A stretch of 64,000 bases of DNA from Apostichopus japonicus (lineage: Eukaryota; Echinodermata; Holothuroidea; Aspidochirotida; Stichopodidae), in the NCBI RefSeq assembly GCF_037975245.1, contig NC_092582.1, forward strand, positions 19,680,577 to 19,744,576, read 5' to 3'. The notes under the pieces were generated by a model, which saw only the letters and a list, made by a program, of their open reading frames with translations, searched no databases and had not been told where the DNA came from. Within the stretch, counting starts at the first letter, position 1, and every line of letters begins with the position of its first letter. This document shows positions 12,194-24,718 of the stretch, piece after piece. A program made the translations under genes and the position numbers.

Positions 12194-13522
12194 GTTGTTC
12201 TAAAACACTACAGATTAAATAAATCGGATAGCTGTTAATGAATGTTTGGTATATCTATCGGTGCGTTTCCAGATCTTGTATGGTCGGGTATTCCCAAACT
12301 AGAACACAATATACCGACGGACTGCAACCCTTTGCGGTCTACGTATGGTAGCTTACGTATAATAATTGTAGGACGTATACCTAAACTGAGAGCGAAGAAT
12401 GAAAATTCAGCTTGAACAAGCAGAAACCGGAACCCAGAGAAGAAATATAATTTCCTGTTGTTATTACATTAAGGGAAAGTGAAAGTAGCATTTTGGCTTT
12501 TGTATAACATTTCGGGTCACAGATAGGGGGGGGGGGGGAAGATAACTGTAGCTTAACGAACCTGGATGTATACAAACTTCTTAAGGAGTAGATGCTTGGG
12601 TCAATAATCACATAAAGGTAAACAAATACTTCATGGGGAGTCCTGGCATGGTGGGTCAGTATTGGTAGACGGGGACTTCGAGGACCTGTCACATGTGTTC
12701 GCTCCTAAACTCTGGCAATTGAAGGCTACCATAGTTTGTTAAGCCATTGATTGTTATCGAATCAACGTGCCACAGTTCACTGTGTTCGACTGTGGAAGTA
12801 TTTCCTTCCGACCCTTAGATTATATAAAAGTTAACACAACATAGATTTACAGACTAACCGTCCGGACACGTTCCGCGAAATTAACAAGGCATATTAAAAT
12901 GGAGGTTACTTAGTTCAAGGGGAAATACTATAAAAATGTTATAGAAATGAGAGTGATACGATGTTTTTCCCCCCGAAATATGCTGGCGTCACACTGTCCC
13001 GAAGTTGACATCAGATGGACACACGATAAAGAAAATGTTCAAATTCGGCTCTGATCGTAAAAACATCGGGCCATTCGTGAGGGCATCTCAAGCCATCGCA
13101 TGACCGCCGGTGGAGTTTTTCAGGCTCCGGCAGCAACTTCGTGAGCTGTGGCAAAATCTTTGACATGCCAAAAAACTGCCGTAAGACCTTGCGAAGGTTC
13201 ATTTTCGTGTTGAATTCGTGTGTCCATTTTGCCCTTCTTAAGGCCATCGTGAGGGCATCTTATCAAATCGTGTCATCTTCGTTCTTAATTCGTGTGATCA
13301 TCGGTGCCATCGGGCATTTTCGCCTCACGAAGACAATACGAAGGAAACAAGAAGCTGCCCGATTGTCTTATGAAGGCAACACGACTACGTGAAGCCCTCG
13401 CAATGCCGTCGTGTAACCATCGTAATATAGTACGATGACATCGAGATGAGACCCCTGTGTCGGCGAAGACAGCCGAATTTGAAAACCTCAAGCGTTTCCC
13501 AGGTGTCATGGTAACGTGGACA

Positions 13523-13528
13523 TATAAA
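13523..13528 (+). promoter_or_regulatory. TATA box of the 12982-14052 element
   Basis: TATAAA in the context ACATATAAAGGCC, about 30 bp ahead of a TCAGTCAGTCC block that fits an initiator, and about 120 bp ahead of the ATG at 13646. The spacing is that of a classical Pol II core promoter. Confidence 0.55.
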
Positions 13529-13645
13529 GGCCAGCCTCGGAGTATCTTCCTCAGTCAGTCCTAAGCAACTCTACAGAGTAGAGGCGTGTGTAACTCCCAA
13601 AGCTACAATCACAATCACAACTAACCACAATTCAGTTCCTGCAGA

Positions 13646-13762
13646 ATGGCATACTTTGGTGATGAGACAACCAGGAAAAAGAAAGCAGCATTGCTTCTTT
13701 TGATGTACCTCAGAGAACATGATGAGCACGTCTTACAGGCCCAGCACCTACTCTTACAATAA
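13646..13762 (+). CDS. 38-codon reading frame, possible truncated Harbinger-type N-terminus
   Basis: The protein begins MAYFGDETTRKKKAALLLLM and ends at a TAA after HLLLQ. It is the first ATG after the TATA box at 13523 and a C/A-rich leader (CACAATCACAACTAACCAC). The KKKAALLLLMYLREHDEH stretch resembles the helical N-terminus ahead of the catalytic domain in PIF/Harbinger transposases, but it is short and unspecific. No catalytic domain follows within the element. Either it is a remnant of the source element or a small protein whose role I cannot name. Confidence 0.4.
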   Translation: MAYFGDETTRKKKAALLLLMYLREHDEHVLQAQHLLLQ

Positions 13763-14052
13763 CAAAGCATTATTTTATTTCACTTTGTCATTTCTTGATA
13801 TTTGCCTTTCTAGCATTCGACAATGTACTTATCAATACGTCGTCGTATAGCCATCGTGTGGCCTTCGTGCGGGTAAACTACTTAGTTAGAAATGCACATC
13901 TTCGTGTTGCCTTCGTGGTTCGGGTGCCATCGTGTGACCTTCTGTAGGCATCGTACTTGCTTCGGCTGTTGATTGGCTTTTGACCAAGTTCGGGGCCATC
14001 TTCGTGCGAAATTCAAAATTCCATATTCGTATGGCCATCTGGTGTCGCCTGC

Positions 14053-14986
14053 ATAAACGTCTCGTGTATTTGTCGCACAGTTAATATCATATTAACTGCC
14101 ACGTATATTTTAAACTCGATACATGCATGGCTACAGATTATATTGAAAGTCCACGATAGAGCAGAAAATGATTGAACTACATTATTAAAGTGGCCATGAC
14201 ACGAAAATTTCAACGTCCTGTCTTTCTGGGATCAATCTAAGCATGTTCTCTAAAACATATATCAACCATTCTGCCAGTTAAAACATTTTTTCCCTTCGAA
14301 AATTGAGAATTAATTTACCCTCTTCGGGCTTGAAAAGTTCGTTCACCCCAAAATTTTCCAAATCTCATGACGTCATGTGACGTCATCTTAGGAACACGAT
14401 TTGACTCTCGCTGATTCCTCCGAACATATATCATACTTACACTACGACAAGTGTACATAAATACACAAAACAATCGATAACAAGTCGGGGCGAAAGCAAA
14501 TCTAAATTTCCAGTGGAATGTCAGATTTAGAACCAAATGCGGCAACCGAAGTTCAAAGTGATAGTGGTTCTTCAACAGGCAGTGAAATTAGGCTACAATT
14601 AGAGTGCCCTTTCTCATATTCGAAGCAGAGAGTGTAGGCATGTCAATATGAACCGAACGTTGAGGGTGGACTGTTAGGCATAGAATCGTTTCAGTTCGAG
14701 CCTGTTAAACGAGCCGAAATTGAAGCTCCACAACATATCGAATAAGAAACCCGTTCGGAACTATTGCAAGGAACATACAACGTGGTAAGAATTTATTAAC
14801 GAAGCATTTAAAAACAAATTCCAGTCCATTTTGTGCATGTGTTGTTGGAATCCGCGGAACTGCCTAAACCGTATTGTGCGTTGTGTTACGGTGACTTACA
14901 ACCATAGAATCCTTACAACCCATATGTACAGTGTGTTGGCTATGTATTCATACATGTACAGTATGGTATGGTGCGTAGTACTATTA
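14053..14986. other. Duplication tail and gene-free stretch
   Basis: Positions 14053-14175 complete copy A of the segmental duplication. The rest shows no gene that I can support. A short GACGTCATGTGACGTCAT motif near 14368 is two overlapping CRE-like palindromes. Confidence 0.5.
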
Positions 14987-15837
14987 GGGCAGTTCCGTAA
15001 ACTTGTAAACCTTTTCACCAAAAATTTAAAAAACGTTGAATCATTACATGTAGGGTATCAGATGAAAGCTAAAACTACGGAGTTTCATAATATGTAGCTA
15101 ATTTTTGTAGAACACATTGTTTTTAGTCAGATTAAGGTGTGTATTAGTCAACCGAAAAAATCTCAAATTTGCTTCACAAAAATCACCCCAAAACAAAATG
15201 CCTATTTTTGCCTGTGTATCTCCAGAGAAATAAATATTCTTGGATTTGTTAATTTGATATAATATGTAGATTCAATTTACAAACAGATAAAGTTGCAGGG
15301 ATTTTCAGTTTTCTGAGAATAACTTTTTTTACAAATGTCACTTGTCATGTGTACGTCCGTCACAGAAAAATAACATTTTTTTTAAATTTCATACAGAAGG
15401 AAGTACCCAGATTTCAAGACATCTACAATTCAATGCACATTTTGAAAACTCAATAACTACATGATGTGCCTTTAATCCCTTGGATTTTTTTTTTTTAGAA
15501 AATGCTGTGACAGACGTACGTATTTTTGTACGTCCGTCACGTACGTCCGTCACGCGTACGTCCGTCACATTACTTTTGTTTAGATAAACAATGTATTTTA
15601 ACATGTTTATCACTACATTACCTCTGAATTTAATAATCAAACCCATTTAGTCATTTACACAGACTTTGGGTAGTTTTGTGGTTGTTTCATTAGCATAAAT
15701 GTAGTGGTATGCAAACACTGCATACTACAGTGTCAACTAGCATATGTTTGTGTTATTGGTTAGCACTTGGCAAGATATCAAAGAAATGGCATGGTATTGA
15801 ACCACATGTACAGTATGCTATTGTCTAAATTGATATA

Positions 15838-17708
15838 TGGGTCATTCCGTGTCAAATCACGGATGGCTGTTGCTGCACCCTCTCCAAAAATTCCCAAACT
15901 TTTTGTATGATTGGACCACCATGAAATAAGCATATTCTGAAAATTTCAGTTGCATTGCTTTACAATTGGCAAATTAATCACACTTTGAAATTTCGCAATT
16001 TGTCGCCACCATGACATTTTGGCATTTTCTTAAGTTTTGAGGTCTCATTTCTCAGCAATTACACATTCTACTACCTTTCTATTACATATGCCTATGGAGT
16101 CTATCCCATAGAACAGGAAAATAAAAAATTAGGATACAAAAATATTGTCTTGTGGAGTTAGGTCAACTTAAAAGTGTCAAAATATTCAATTTTTGTACTT
16201 TTCACTAAAAAATGTGCTATTTTTAGTGATAAATTGCTCCTAAACCACTGCTGCAGGGTACTTGATTCTTTCAGAGGTTATTATTTCTAGTATAAACATT
16301 ACAAAATAATGATTACAATGCTTTCCTATAATATGTTTGCAAGTTGTGCAACTCTAAAGTTGCTATTTCATGCTGCGATTCAGCATGAGGTAGGGGTTTT
16401 GATGCCAAATTTTTACCAAAGTAACCATGTTAGAGCTGTCAAGGTTTTATACTTTAATTATAAGTATAAAGTTCTCACACCTAAACAAATTTCAGGGTTC
16501 TAGCTGTTCTCAAAATTAATTTATGAAGTTGTTAAGTTGCTCCGATGTACAAAAGAGGTCGTCTTTGACGGCCTATAACTCAAAACGCGTCAAATTTAAA
16601 AAATCTGATATTTTTTTCTGGAAGAGATATAGTACCACCCTGTTTGTACAAAAAATTTCAGGAGGGTGTTTTGCCTTATTTTGAAATGAAAAATCCTCAA
16701 AGTTTGGGATTTTTTCAAAAAAACGTTTTTGCTTGTTTTGATGTTCCATGTGTTGTGAGCCTGGGTATTGTACTGTACTTCAAGGTCATTTAGTTCAATA
16801 CTGTGCAGTTTTTAATTTCATATAGCAAAATACTATTTGCAATGTACTTGTCTGCTCCTGGTTGAATTCATTTCCTGAAATTTTTTGTACGAACAGGGGT
16901 GGTACTATATCTCTTCCAGAAAAAAATATCAATTTTTTTTTATTTGACGCGTTTTGAGTTATAGGCCGTCAAAGACGACCTCTTTTGTACATCGGAGCAA
17001 CTTAACAACTTCATAAATTAATTTTGAGAACAGCTAGAACCCTGAAATTTGTTAATGTGTAAGAACTTTATACTTATTAATAAAGTATAAACCCTGACAC
17101 CTCTGACATGGTTACTTTGGTAAAAAATTGGCATCAAAACCCCTACCTCATGCTGAATCGCAGCATGAAATAGCAACTTTAGAGTTGCACAACTTGCAAA
17201 CATATTATAGGAAAGCATTGTAATCATTATTTTGTAATGTTTGTACTAGACATAATAACCTCTGAAAGAATCAAGTACCCTGAAGCAATGGTTTAGGAGC
17301 AATTCATCACTCAAAATAGCACATTTTTTAGTGAAATGTACAAAAATTAAATATTTTGACACTTTTAAGTTGACCTAACTCCACAAGACAATATTTTTGT
17401 AGCCTAATTTTTTATATTCCTGTTCTATGGGTTAGACTCTATAGGCATCTGTAATAGAAAGGTAGTAGAATGTGTAATTTCTGAGAAATAAGACCTCAAA
17501 AGTCAAGAAAATGCCAAAATGTCATGGTGGCGACAAATTGCGGAATTTCAAAGAATTTTAAATCGGCCAATTGTAAAGCAATGCAACTGAAATTTTCAGA
17601 ATATGCTTATTTTATGGTGGTCCACTCATACAATAAATTTGGGAATTTTTCAAAGATGTCGAACTACAACATACCCCAAAATTTGGTGATTTGATATGGA
17701 ATGACCCA
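15838..17708. mobile_element. Foldback element with roughly 830-bp inverted arms
   Basis: Arms at 15838-16665 and 16873-17708 are long inverted repeats of each other, separated by a loop of about 207 bp. The tips are TGGGTCATTCCGTGTCAAAT and the complement of the right end, and TA lies directly outside both ends (15836-15837, 17709-17710). A TA target with long TIRs suggests a Tc1/mariner-like or related MITE. The arms are old enough to differ at scattered positions. The 60-70 codon frames mirrored in the arms are non-coding. Confidence 0.88.
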
Positions 17709-17880
17709 TAACACTTTCATCATTAGAAAACACACAGAGGGGATCCGATCGTATCATATCCCCTGCTCGAGATAAACATCCTAGTGTAAATACTATCCTA
17801 CTCAGGGTCAGACCGCGACATGTTGGTCCCCTGTTCTGGGGGATATCAGTTCCAGAGTGTGAACACTCAGGGGACCAAGG

Positions 17881-18247
17881 CAGTGGCGTAGGAAGGTACT
17901 TTTGAGTGGGGGGGCTGAAGACTGATGACGGGCCTGGGAGAGGGGTCTAAGGGGAGGGGGTGTCCCCCTCACCTTTGGAATTTTTTGCATTTCCAGGTGG
18001 CCTCAGATGCAATTTGGTGCAATATAGCACACTTCAACACCCACTCCATTTTGTAAACTTAATTTTGTATTTTCACCTGGCCTTAGATGCAATTTGGTGC
18101 TCCAAATGAGATTTTTTTCTCATTTGGAAATGAAAAAGGGGTTTTCTGACTTGCGGAGCGGGGGGGCGGAATGATACTTCCGCCCCTCCACATTTTTCAT
18201 TGGGGGGCTGGCGCCCCCCCCCAGCCCCCCCGGTTCCTACGCCCTTG
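17881..18247 (+). mobile_element. hAT-type MITE, 367 bp, with 8-bp target duplication
   Basis: TIRs CAGTGGCGTAGGAAGG and CCGGTTCCTACGCCCTTG; exact 8-bp target duplication GACCAAGG at 17873-17880 and 18248-18255. As in the other hAT MITEs of this window, G tracts follow the left end and C tracts precede the right end. It is non-coding and nested in the 14987-20214 element. Confidence 0.94.
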
Positions 18248-18771
18248 GACCAAGGTGACCTGAGATCAAGGCAAACGAACTACATAACACTATGCCTGTT
18301 CCACCCACTATTAGGCAAATTAACCATGGACATATATGGAACTATTAGCTACAAACTATTTGATTGTGTACAACATTGTTTCTTTGTAGTTCTGCCATTT
18401 ATTCTTCCCTCTGACCATGAGGTTTCCTTTCGATTTGCAACAAATTGATTACAATGTGTTCAAACAGTTTTGAGTAAAATAATCATTCAGTTTAGGAAGC
18501 AAGATTGTCAGAGAGTCATTGAGAACTGTTATTGCAATTGTTAGTATTTTGTTACTGCTGTAGTATGCATGTTATTGTTTTGATGTATTTTGTTCTACAT
18601 TTGCTTTAGGTTCATAACCTTTTGTGGTGGGTTTCAGGTATCACTATGTGAAAGAAAAGTTAATTTTGAAACCACATGTGCTCATAGTTGTATGTGTTGG
18701 TGGACAGTTACCCGATGGTTCTTCCTTAACTTCACAGTGTTTGTGTGTATTATGTATCTTTCCAGCCAATA

Positions 18772-19163
18772 CTCATAGCTAGTACAGTAACTACTGTTCA
18801 TGTTCCACAACCGTGCATCAGTAACTACTGCGCTGTGTTCGTAACACGGTAACATGTGTTCCAGGCGGCACAGTAAGTACTGCAAGTGTTTTCTTACTGC
18901 AAATTTTAAAAATTTAAAAATTAAAAATTTAATTTTTAAAGTTTAAAATTTACATTTAAAATATTTAAAAATTTAAAAAAATTAAGATTTTTTTTTTAAA
19001 TTACTGCAAATTGTCACCTGTCGGACTCGTGGTTCAACGTGTAACAGCTTTCCAGTAATTACTGTGCCAACTGTAACACATGTTACCGTGTTGCGAACAC
19101 AGCGCAGTAGTTACTGATGCACGGTTGTGGAACATGAACAGTAGTTACTGTACTAGCTATGAG
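18772..19163. mobile_element. TA-flanked hairpin MITE with an A/T-only loop
   Basis: Near-perfect inverted arms of about 120 bp start with CTCATAGCTAGTACAGTAAC and are bounded by TA at 18770-18771 and 19164-19165. Each arm repeats the short palindromic motif CAGTAACTACTG or a variant three times. The loop, about 18900-19005, is almost wholly A and T. Tc1/mariner-like by its TA target; no coding capacity. Confidence 0.85.
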
Positions 19164-20439
19164 TATCGGGTGATCTTTCATAGTTGCTATACTAACCAAG
19201 GGTGTGCCTCTGTATCTCTGTATCTTGACATTAGATATTTAAGAACTATTGCCAGTCAATGCTCTCATAGCTATTTAGCAGTACTGCTGAATACCGTAGC
19301 TGTTTGTAGTATGCACACCCTGGTTAACACTGTCTTCTTTCTCCCACTTTCACCTCAATCTTGAATACATTGCATGCAGAAGTGAGTGACACTCATCTTT
19401 ATTAGAAATTTCCCATACACTTTGTGCATTCACACTTTTGTGAGGGTCACCCTACAAATATTGTAACTTCCTGTCCATTGACTCAGAGTGGGCAATCAGA
19501 GCTGGAGCATGAGTTCAAGTGTGAACACAAAATTGAAATGAGCTTACAATTATCATTTCAAGTGATGATTTGCATTCAACTTAAAGTGAAATATAGATTT
19601 CCAATGGAATAGAAAATTTGTGAGACGGTAAACCTTCTTTTCACTATTACTGTTACCTAAGTTGTTCCATTAGCCACATGCTGCATTATTGTGTACAGCT
19701 GTCAACAATAGAAACTCTGGGTGAAGCTCTGTCACAAATTGAAAGTTTAGGGATACCAAGTAGCACTTTTGTTTGTGACGGACGTACATTTACCATATAG
19801 TTTCACACGTGTACGTCCTTCACAAAAAATTGGACGTCCGTCACAGAGGAATTTTTGAAAATATTGCAGGGAAGTGATAAAGGTTTGAACTGCTTGTTTA
19901 ATGATATGTGTAATTAAGAGTCTTCTTCATAACATGTATAGTAGTTTGTAATTGCATCCCATTCCAATTCACAGAAATTTTCAAAAGAAAAATACGATCT
20001 AAAAAGTCACTTTCTCTGGGTACGTCCGTCACAGGGAGATTTTTTGAGTATTTTTGCAGTTTATTTGGATTGGCAAAGAATGAAACTCCATACAAGAATA
20101 GTGCAAGGTAGATGTTCCATAAAACCCAAATGAAAAGTTATCTCCTATATATAGCCATTGAGATATGGATCAACAAACTGTCCGAAATGTACGTCCGACT
20201 TTACGGAATTGCCCATTAGTAGTAGTATTAGGGTTGGTTGCGTACTGAAAGTTTGGCTCGGGGATGTAAGCTGCATTATGCAGCCATGTTAGGTAGGCAT
20301 ATGTGTCATTTTATACTCATTATTACGAGGCTAGTACTTAGGCCTGAAGTTTTGAAAATCTATTGTCTGAAACAAAGAATGTTTCATGAAACATGGAAGG
20401 TGTAAATTCACAACAAATTGTTAAGACCCGGATCTATTA

Positions 20440-20835
20440 ATCCCACTGTGAGACGGAGAGAGGAAAAAACAGTTTACCTTCAGTTGTTGTAACGTTAAGG
20501 CACATGTTAATCAATCACTGATATAATAAAACAATAAGTATGCAGTCTCACGTTTAAACTTAACTGCATATTTGGATAAGGCATCTGAATGGATTTTCAT
20601 CCTGGCATAAACAAAGGCTTCTTCTAGTTCTTAAAATAATAAACTGAAACCTGCTCAATCTTTCTAATAAGTCAATACATAACAATACAATCAATCTGGG
20701 GGGCCGTAAATACTTATTTCTATCTGGATCATTTGGAGGAATCCCCTACTCTGGTTACTAAGCATGACGTCACCCCTCATGACAGTTCTAACGACCAAAT
20801 GTACACGCTGTAGCCTACTCATAACGCTAGGTCAC
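20440..20835 (-). repeat. Inverted copy of the window-start repeat
   Basis: The reverse complement matches about 1-345, including the CTGTTTTTTCCTCTCTCCG block and the GGGTGACGTCATGCTTAGTA block. A partial third copy (CTGTGAGACGGAGAGAGG) lies at 21211-21275, and the motif GGCACATGTTAATCAATC recurs at 24601. The family is unknown. Confidence 0.7.
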
Positions 20836-21691
20836 TGAGCAACATTACGTAAAAGAAATTACCTAAAATGTCACATCTACGGTATCATGATACATATAAT
20901 ATATTATTATTAACAACATCAAGAAAATCACTTTTGTACTGATATGACTCGTGTAAATTATGATTTTGTACCACTAATCGAACTTAAACGACAAACAATT
21001 GTTATGCGAATATACGTAGGCCTAAGATAACACAGACATATCCTACATGCAAACCTGACGGTCTCGTTTATAACGAATATTAACTCTCATGTATCGATGG
21101 CAAATCTAGACCATCCGTCATAATGAAACACTTTTAATAACGACAAATATTTAATCAACAACCTAGTAAGACTTTCATATTCACATGAAAGGGATTTAAG
21201 CATCATCTTACCTGTGAGACGGAGAGAGGAAAAACAGTTTATCTTTAGTTGTTGTAACGTTAAGGCACATGCATAGAAATTGATAAGGACAGAACGCTGA
21301 CATAGTGTATTGCCGTGTGTGTAAGCCGTGAAGCCTTGAAAATTAGTGATTGCGCTTTCTGTGTAGGGCAAAAACCCAGATCATCTGTACGTCTCCATAC
21401 ATACAGTATGTATTCTACTCTGATATTGAATTTCTTTTCACTCGTTTTTTCGGAAGAGTATTTGTACTTTTCACAACAGAGACATGCTATGGCGACCAGA
21501 GTGGTAAGTACTTTACTTCTGACTAAAGAAACAACTTTAAAAAACTTTCTTTCGCCTGTAATGACTCGAGCAAGTGGAGCGACAAATCGAAGTTACAATG
21601 CAGTAACCTTAGGCGTAACGCAGCAATACCATTGGCATTGTTATAGGCCTAGTTCCTAAATCCCACAGCCTAGACTACAGTATAGTCAGTA

Positions 21692-21957
21692 TTGCGAAGT
21701 TCGGCATACTGCGAAGTTTCGGACACCCTAAGAAATACACTATTTCACCATGAAAAACTACAGGAAGAGCCAAATTTCACCAAAAAGTACGAAGCTACAG
21801 TTATTTTCTCTCCAAAATGACCCGTGTGCAAGAAATTACATATTTGTCAATAAAATGACGAAGATCTATGAAGTCTGTTATAATTACCGAAAAAGCAACT
21901 GCGCCACCAATTTTATCACCAGCGCCACACTGTGGGTTGCGTGTCCGAACTTCGCAA
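21692..21957. mobile_element. Small TA-flanked MITE, 266 bp
   Basis: The ends TTGCGAAGTTCGG and CCGAACTTCGCAA are a perfect 13-bp inverted repeat with TA outside each (21690-21691, 21958-21959). The palindrome extends to AGTA/TACT. A related GGCCGAACTTCGAAG occurs at 22143. Non-coding. Confidence 0.7.
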
Positions 21958-24718
21958 TACTCTAGCAAGAAATACCAGTTCCACAATCACGAAGAATCTT
22001 CTTGGAAAACAACGTGAAAACAGTTTGCAGGAAAGAAAGTTTGGCCGTGTATCGTACTATAACAAAATACTCCCACCATATGAAGTATATTTCAAATGAT
22101 TTATACCAGAAGATTTAGTTTTGGTGTGTTTTAAGTCTTAAGTGGCCGAACTTCGAAGTCACCATCCGACTACTACTAGCTCAACTGTAGGCCTAGTAGG
22201 TATTCAGGTAGACCAACATTAAGCCCATTGCAACTTAAATCTTGGACAGTGTCTAATGTGTTGGAAAATGATCTAATGGAAAAGAGCTTTCCATAATAGA
22301 ACAATCGTAGGTTGAAAATTTCTCCACAATCTTCATTATCAGGGGATATCTGTGCAAAATTGCAAATGGTGTTCAGCAAGTAACTCTGGAAACAAATTAT
22401 TTCTTGGAAGGAGATGACCCACAGTTTGTGTCATAATGAGATTAATCAAGTTGTTCTACCAGCTAATTTTGAGATTTTCTGTTTTTTTTCTCCAGATTCA
22501 AGTCGAGGAATTCGAAAATGCATTGGGAACAATTAACTTATGCTACTGTGTGGATTATGTGGACAAACTAGCTATTTTGTGAATCAAAGATTGAAAGAGC
22601 TGGATGGGATTTGGAGTAAAATAGTAGCCTAATCCATAAGCAAGTCTTGTTAGAAATGAATTCACTGTGATGAAGGAATGTTATTGTACGTTGCTATGGT
22701 ACCAGACTGGAGTTCCACAACAACAAATCACTGAATTGGACAACTCTGAAAACACTTGATGATGGCACTTTTAATCCTTTCTGTCCTTGCATCTTAGCAA
22801 CAGTGAATACCTTTGCACATTCACAGCAGAATATGGATGGTCTTTAGCACTGTCAGAGATGGATTCAAATAATGATTCTGAACATTTTAAAAATGACATG
22901 ATGGTACCCATTTTTATCATCATTAAGATATGAAAATAATTTTGGTCTGTTCACCATCTGTGAGAATATTAACATAGGAATCTCCAAGATAACATGGGCA
23001 GATACAGAGGATGGGTTTTAATCCTCCCCCTTTGAGTCTGCGCTGTTCAAACAATACTTTTTTGTATGTCTATCTCCTTTTATCACATGTATATTAATCA
23101 CCCCTAGTGAGACAATCAGTCCTGCCTATTACTCCTCTCACTGTTAAGATAACACTAAGTCATAGAAAGGGTCAGAGGTTATCACTTCTTAGAGAGCTGT
23201 GTGTTTCTTTGGTCACTTACATCTTACTGGTAGCAGTAGAGAGAAGAAGTCTAATTAGATTAGAAAACAGTGTAATCTTGTGTGCTGACTTATTTTTCAA
23301 TTATCCCCCGAAAATTATACACCCGGCTCTTGTTTTATGCAACTTTTAATGTCTGGAAAGTGTCATTTCTGGTATCTGAGAGGCTCATGGCAAACATTTT
23401 TCTTTCTTGTATTATTTTAGTGCTCCACTTGGATAATGCCATAGTTGTCCCTTGAAAATTGTGGAAAAGCAACCCCCCCCCCCCTTCCAACACATAGCTA
23501 CTTTTGTGTAATTCTTCCATATTAGTTTTTGCATGCAGTTTTCAGTTTAATGTTAATATTGCAAAATGGGTAGTAGTATTTGCAGGATAACATATCCCAC
23601 CTTATCAAGTGAGAGTACATACAGTTTGATGGATGTCTACATTTAGTCACAGTCATCGAATGACTGAGATGCTAGCACGAGTAGTGGCTTGAGTGTTGTT
23701 TATACGTTTTACCTACAAAGCTTTGTCCATGCATGGTAAGTGAATATCACTAGGCCTTAAAATCATAGTTGAGTCAATTTAGGCAAAATAGCCTATAAAT
23801 TTACTGTCCATCACAACATACAGGTCTGGCTAGGCTGAGTAGGCAATTGGCCTACCTCAAAACTCAGATATATGGCTATAGGCTATACTGCTTATGCCAT
23901 TTTGCCACAATTTACAGTGTTGGGCATATGTTGCAAATGGAGAATGCATTTGAATATTGGTACAATAGACTGAAATGTTCTAGGCTTAAGTTATGACCTA
24001 GGTTAGCCTGAGTTACACCAGGGCAAGGCTACGTATATACCCTAGCCTAAGTTAGGCTAGCCTATGTCCCTAGTACTGAACTGTTAGTGATAGGTTAAGC
24101 CCAGGACATAACAGTCATCCCATGTAATTCTGGCATGTGGATCTATCGTTAGGGATACAGTTAAGTAAAATGAGGTTGTGATCAATTTTGATATTAGGTT
24201 TTTGTCATATCGCACCGTAATTAAGGACAACCGTAGCAGATATAGGGATCTAGTAGGCTTACTATATCCCGGGTTCCGTGAATAACAATACAACAGATTA
24301 GCATACGACACTAGTAAATTATTTAAGATTCCTACGTAATTGCTTCTACTATCGCTTCCTAAGAATTACAAAGTGAAACTACAGTCCACTGCGATATTTT
24401 CGATGATTTTGCACCCAAATGCGGCACGCGATATCACCATTTCGAGTAAATTATGTCAACTTTATCACTTTAGTTTAGTCAAACACGTAGTGTTTGTATT
24501 ACGCGCCGGTTCCTTCTTACCGTACACAGAAAGCGCCACCATTTTATGAGTGGCTTCATTAAATGTCGCATGACGTCATTCTATCCTAATAAATTTCTAT
24601 AGGCACATGTTAATCAATCGCTGAGGCTCCGCCCACTATACGCGCTATTGAACGCCAAAACAAACAACAACATTTTGGGTAGGGCACCGCTCATCAGGTA
24701 GCATACGCCCATTAAAAG
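21958..24718. other. Gene-free stretch
   Basis: No gene is supported. A C tract lies near 23471-23483, and copies of the GGCACATGTTAATCAATC motif from the dispersed repeat end near 24620. Reading frames are short, differ in phase and have no recognisable family pattern. Confidence 0.4.

Larger units (their letters stand above)
12982..14052 (+). mobile_element. Harbinger/ISL2EU-like DNA element with its own promoter
   Basis: Comparison with the empty site in copy B (about 45620-45630) bounds the insertion. Its ends are similar inverted repeats, GCTGGCGTCAC and the complement of GCAGGCGACAC. The flanks suggest an AT target duplication, though the empty site is not a perfect match. Many TTCGTG/CATCGTG motifs crowd both halves and look like subterminal binding repeats. 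The centre has a TATA box, a leader and a 38-codon reading frame. Harbinger is an inference from the weak N-terminal resemblance and short target duplication; the insertion itself is clear. Confidence 0.7.
14987..20214. mobile_element. 5.2 kb TIR element with ACGTCCGTCAC subterminal repeats
   Basis: The ends are inverted: GGGCAGTTCCGTAAA at the left and TTTACGGAATTGCCC at the right (14 of 15 match). The motif TACGTCCGTCAC or close variants occurs five times near the left end (15351-15567) and about five times near the right end (19767-20198, mostly oriented to mirror the left), as expected of subterminal transposase-binding sites. The interior has been invaded by a 1.87 kb foldback, a hAT MITE and a TA-flanked MITE. 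The target duplication is not clean (left TTA, right ATTA), so I do not assign a superfamily. No transposase is visible. Confidence 0.7.

Noticed and set aside
16309-17227. Mirrored frames starting MITMLSYNMFASC on both strands
   Set aside because: They are the same DNA in the two arms of the foldback element, without any family pattern.
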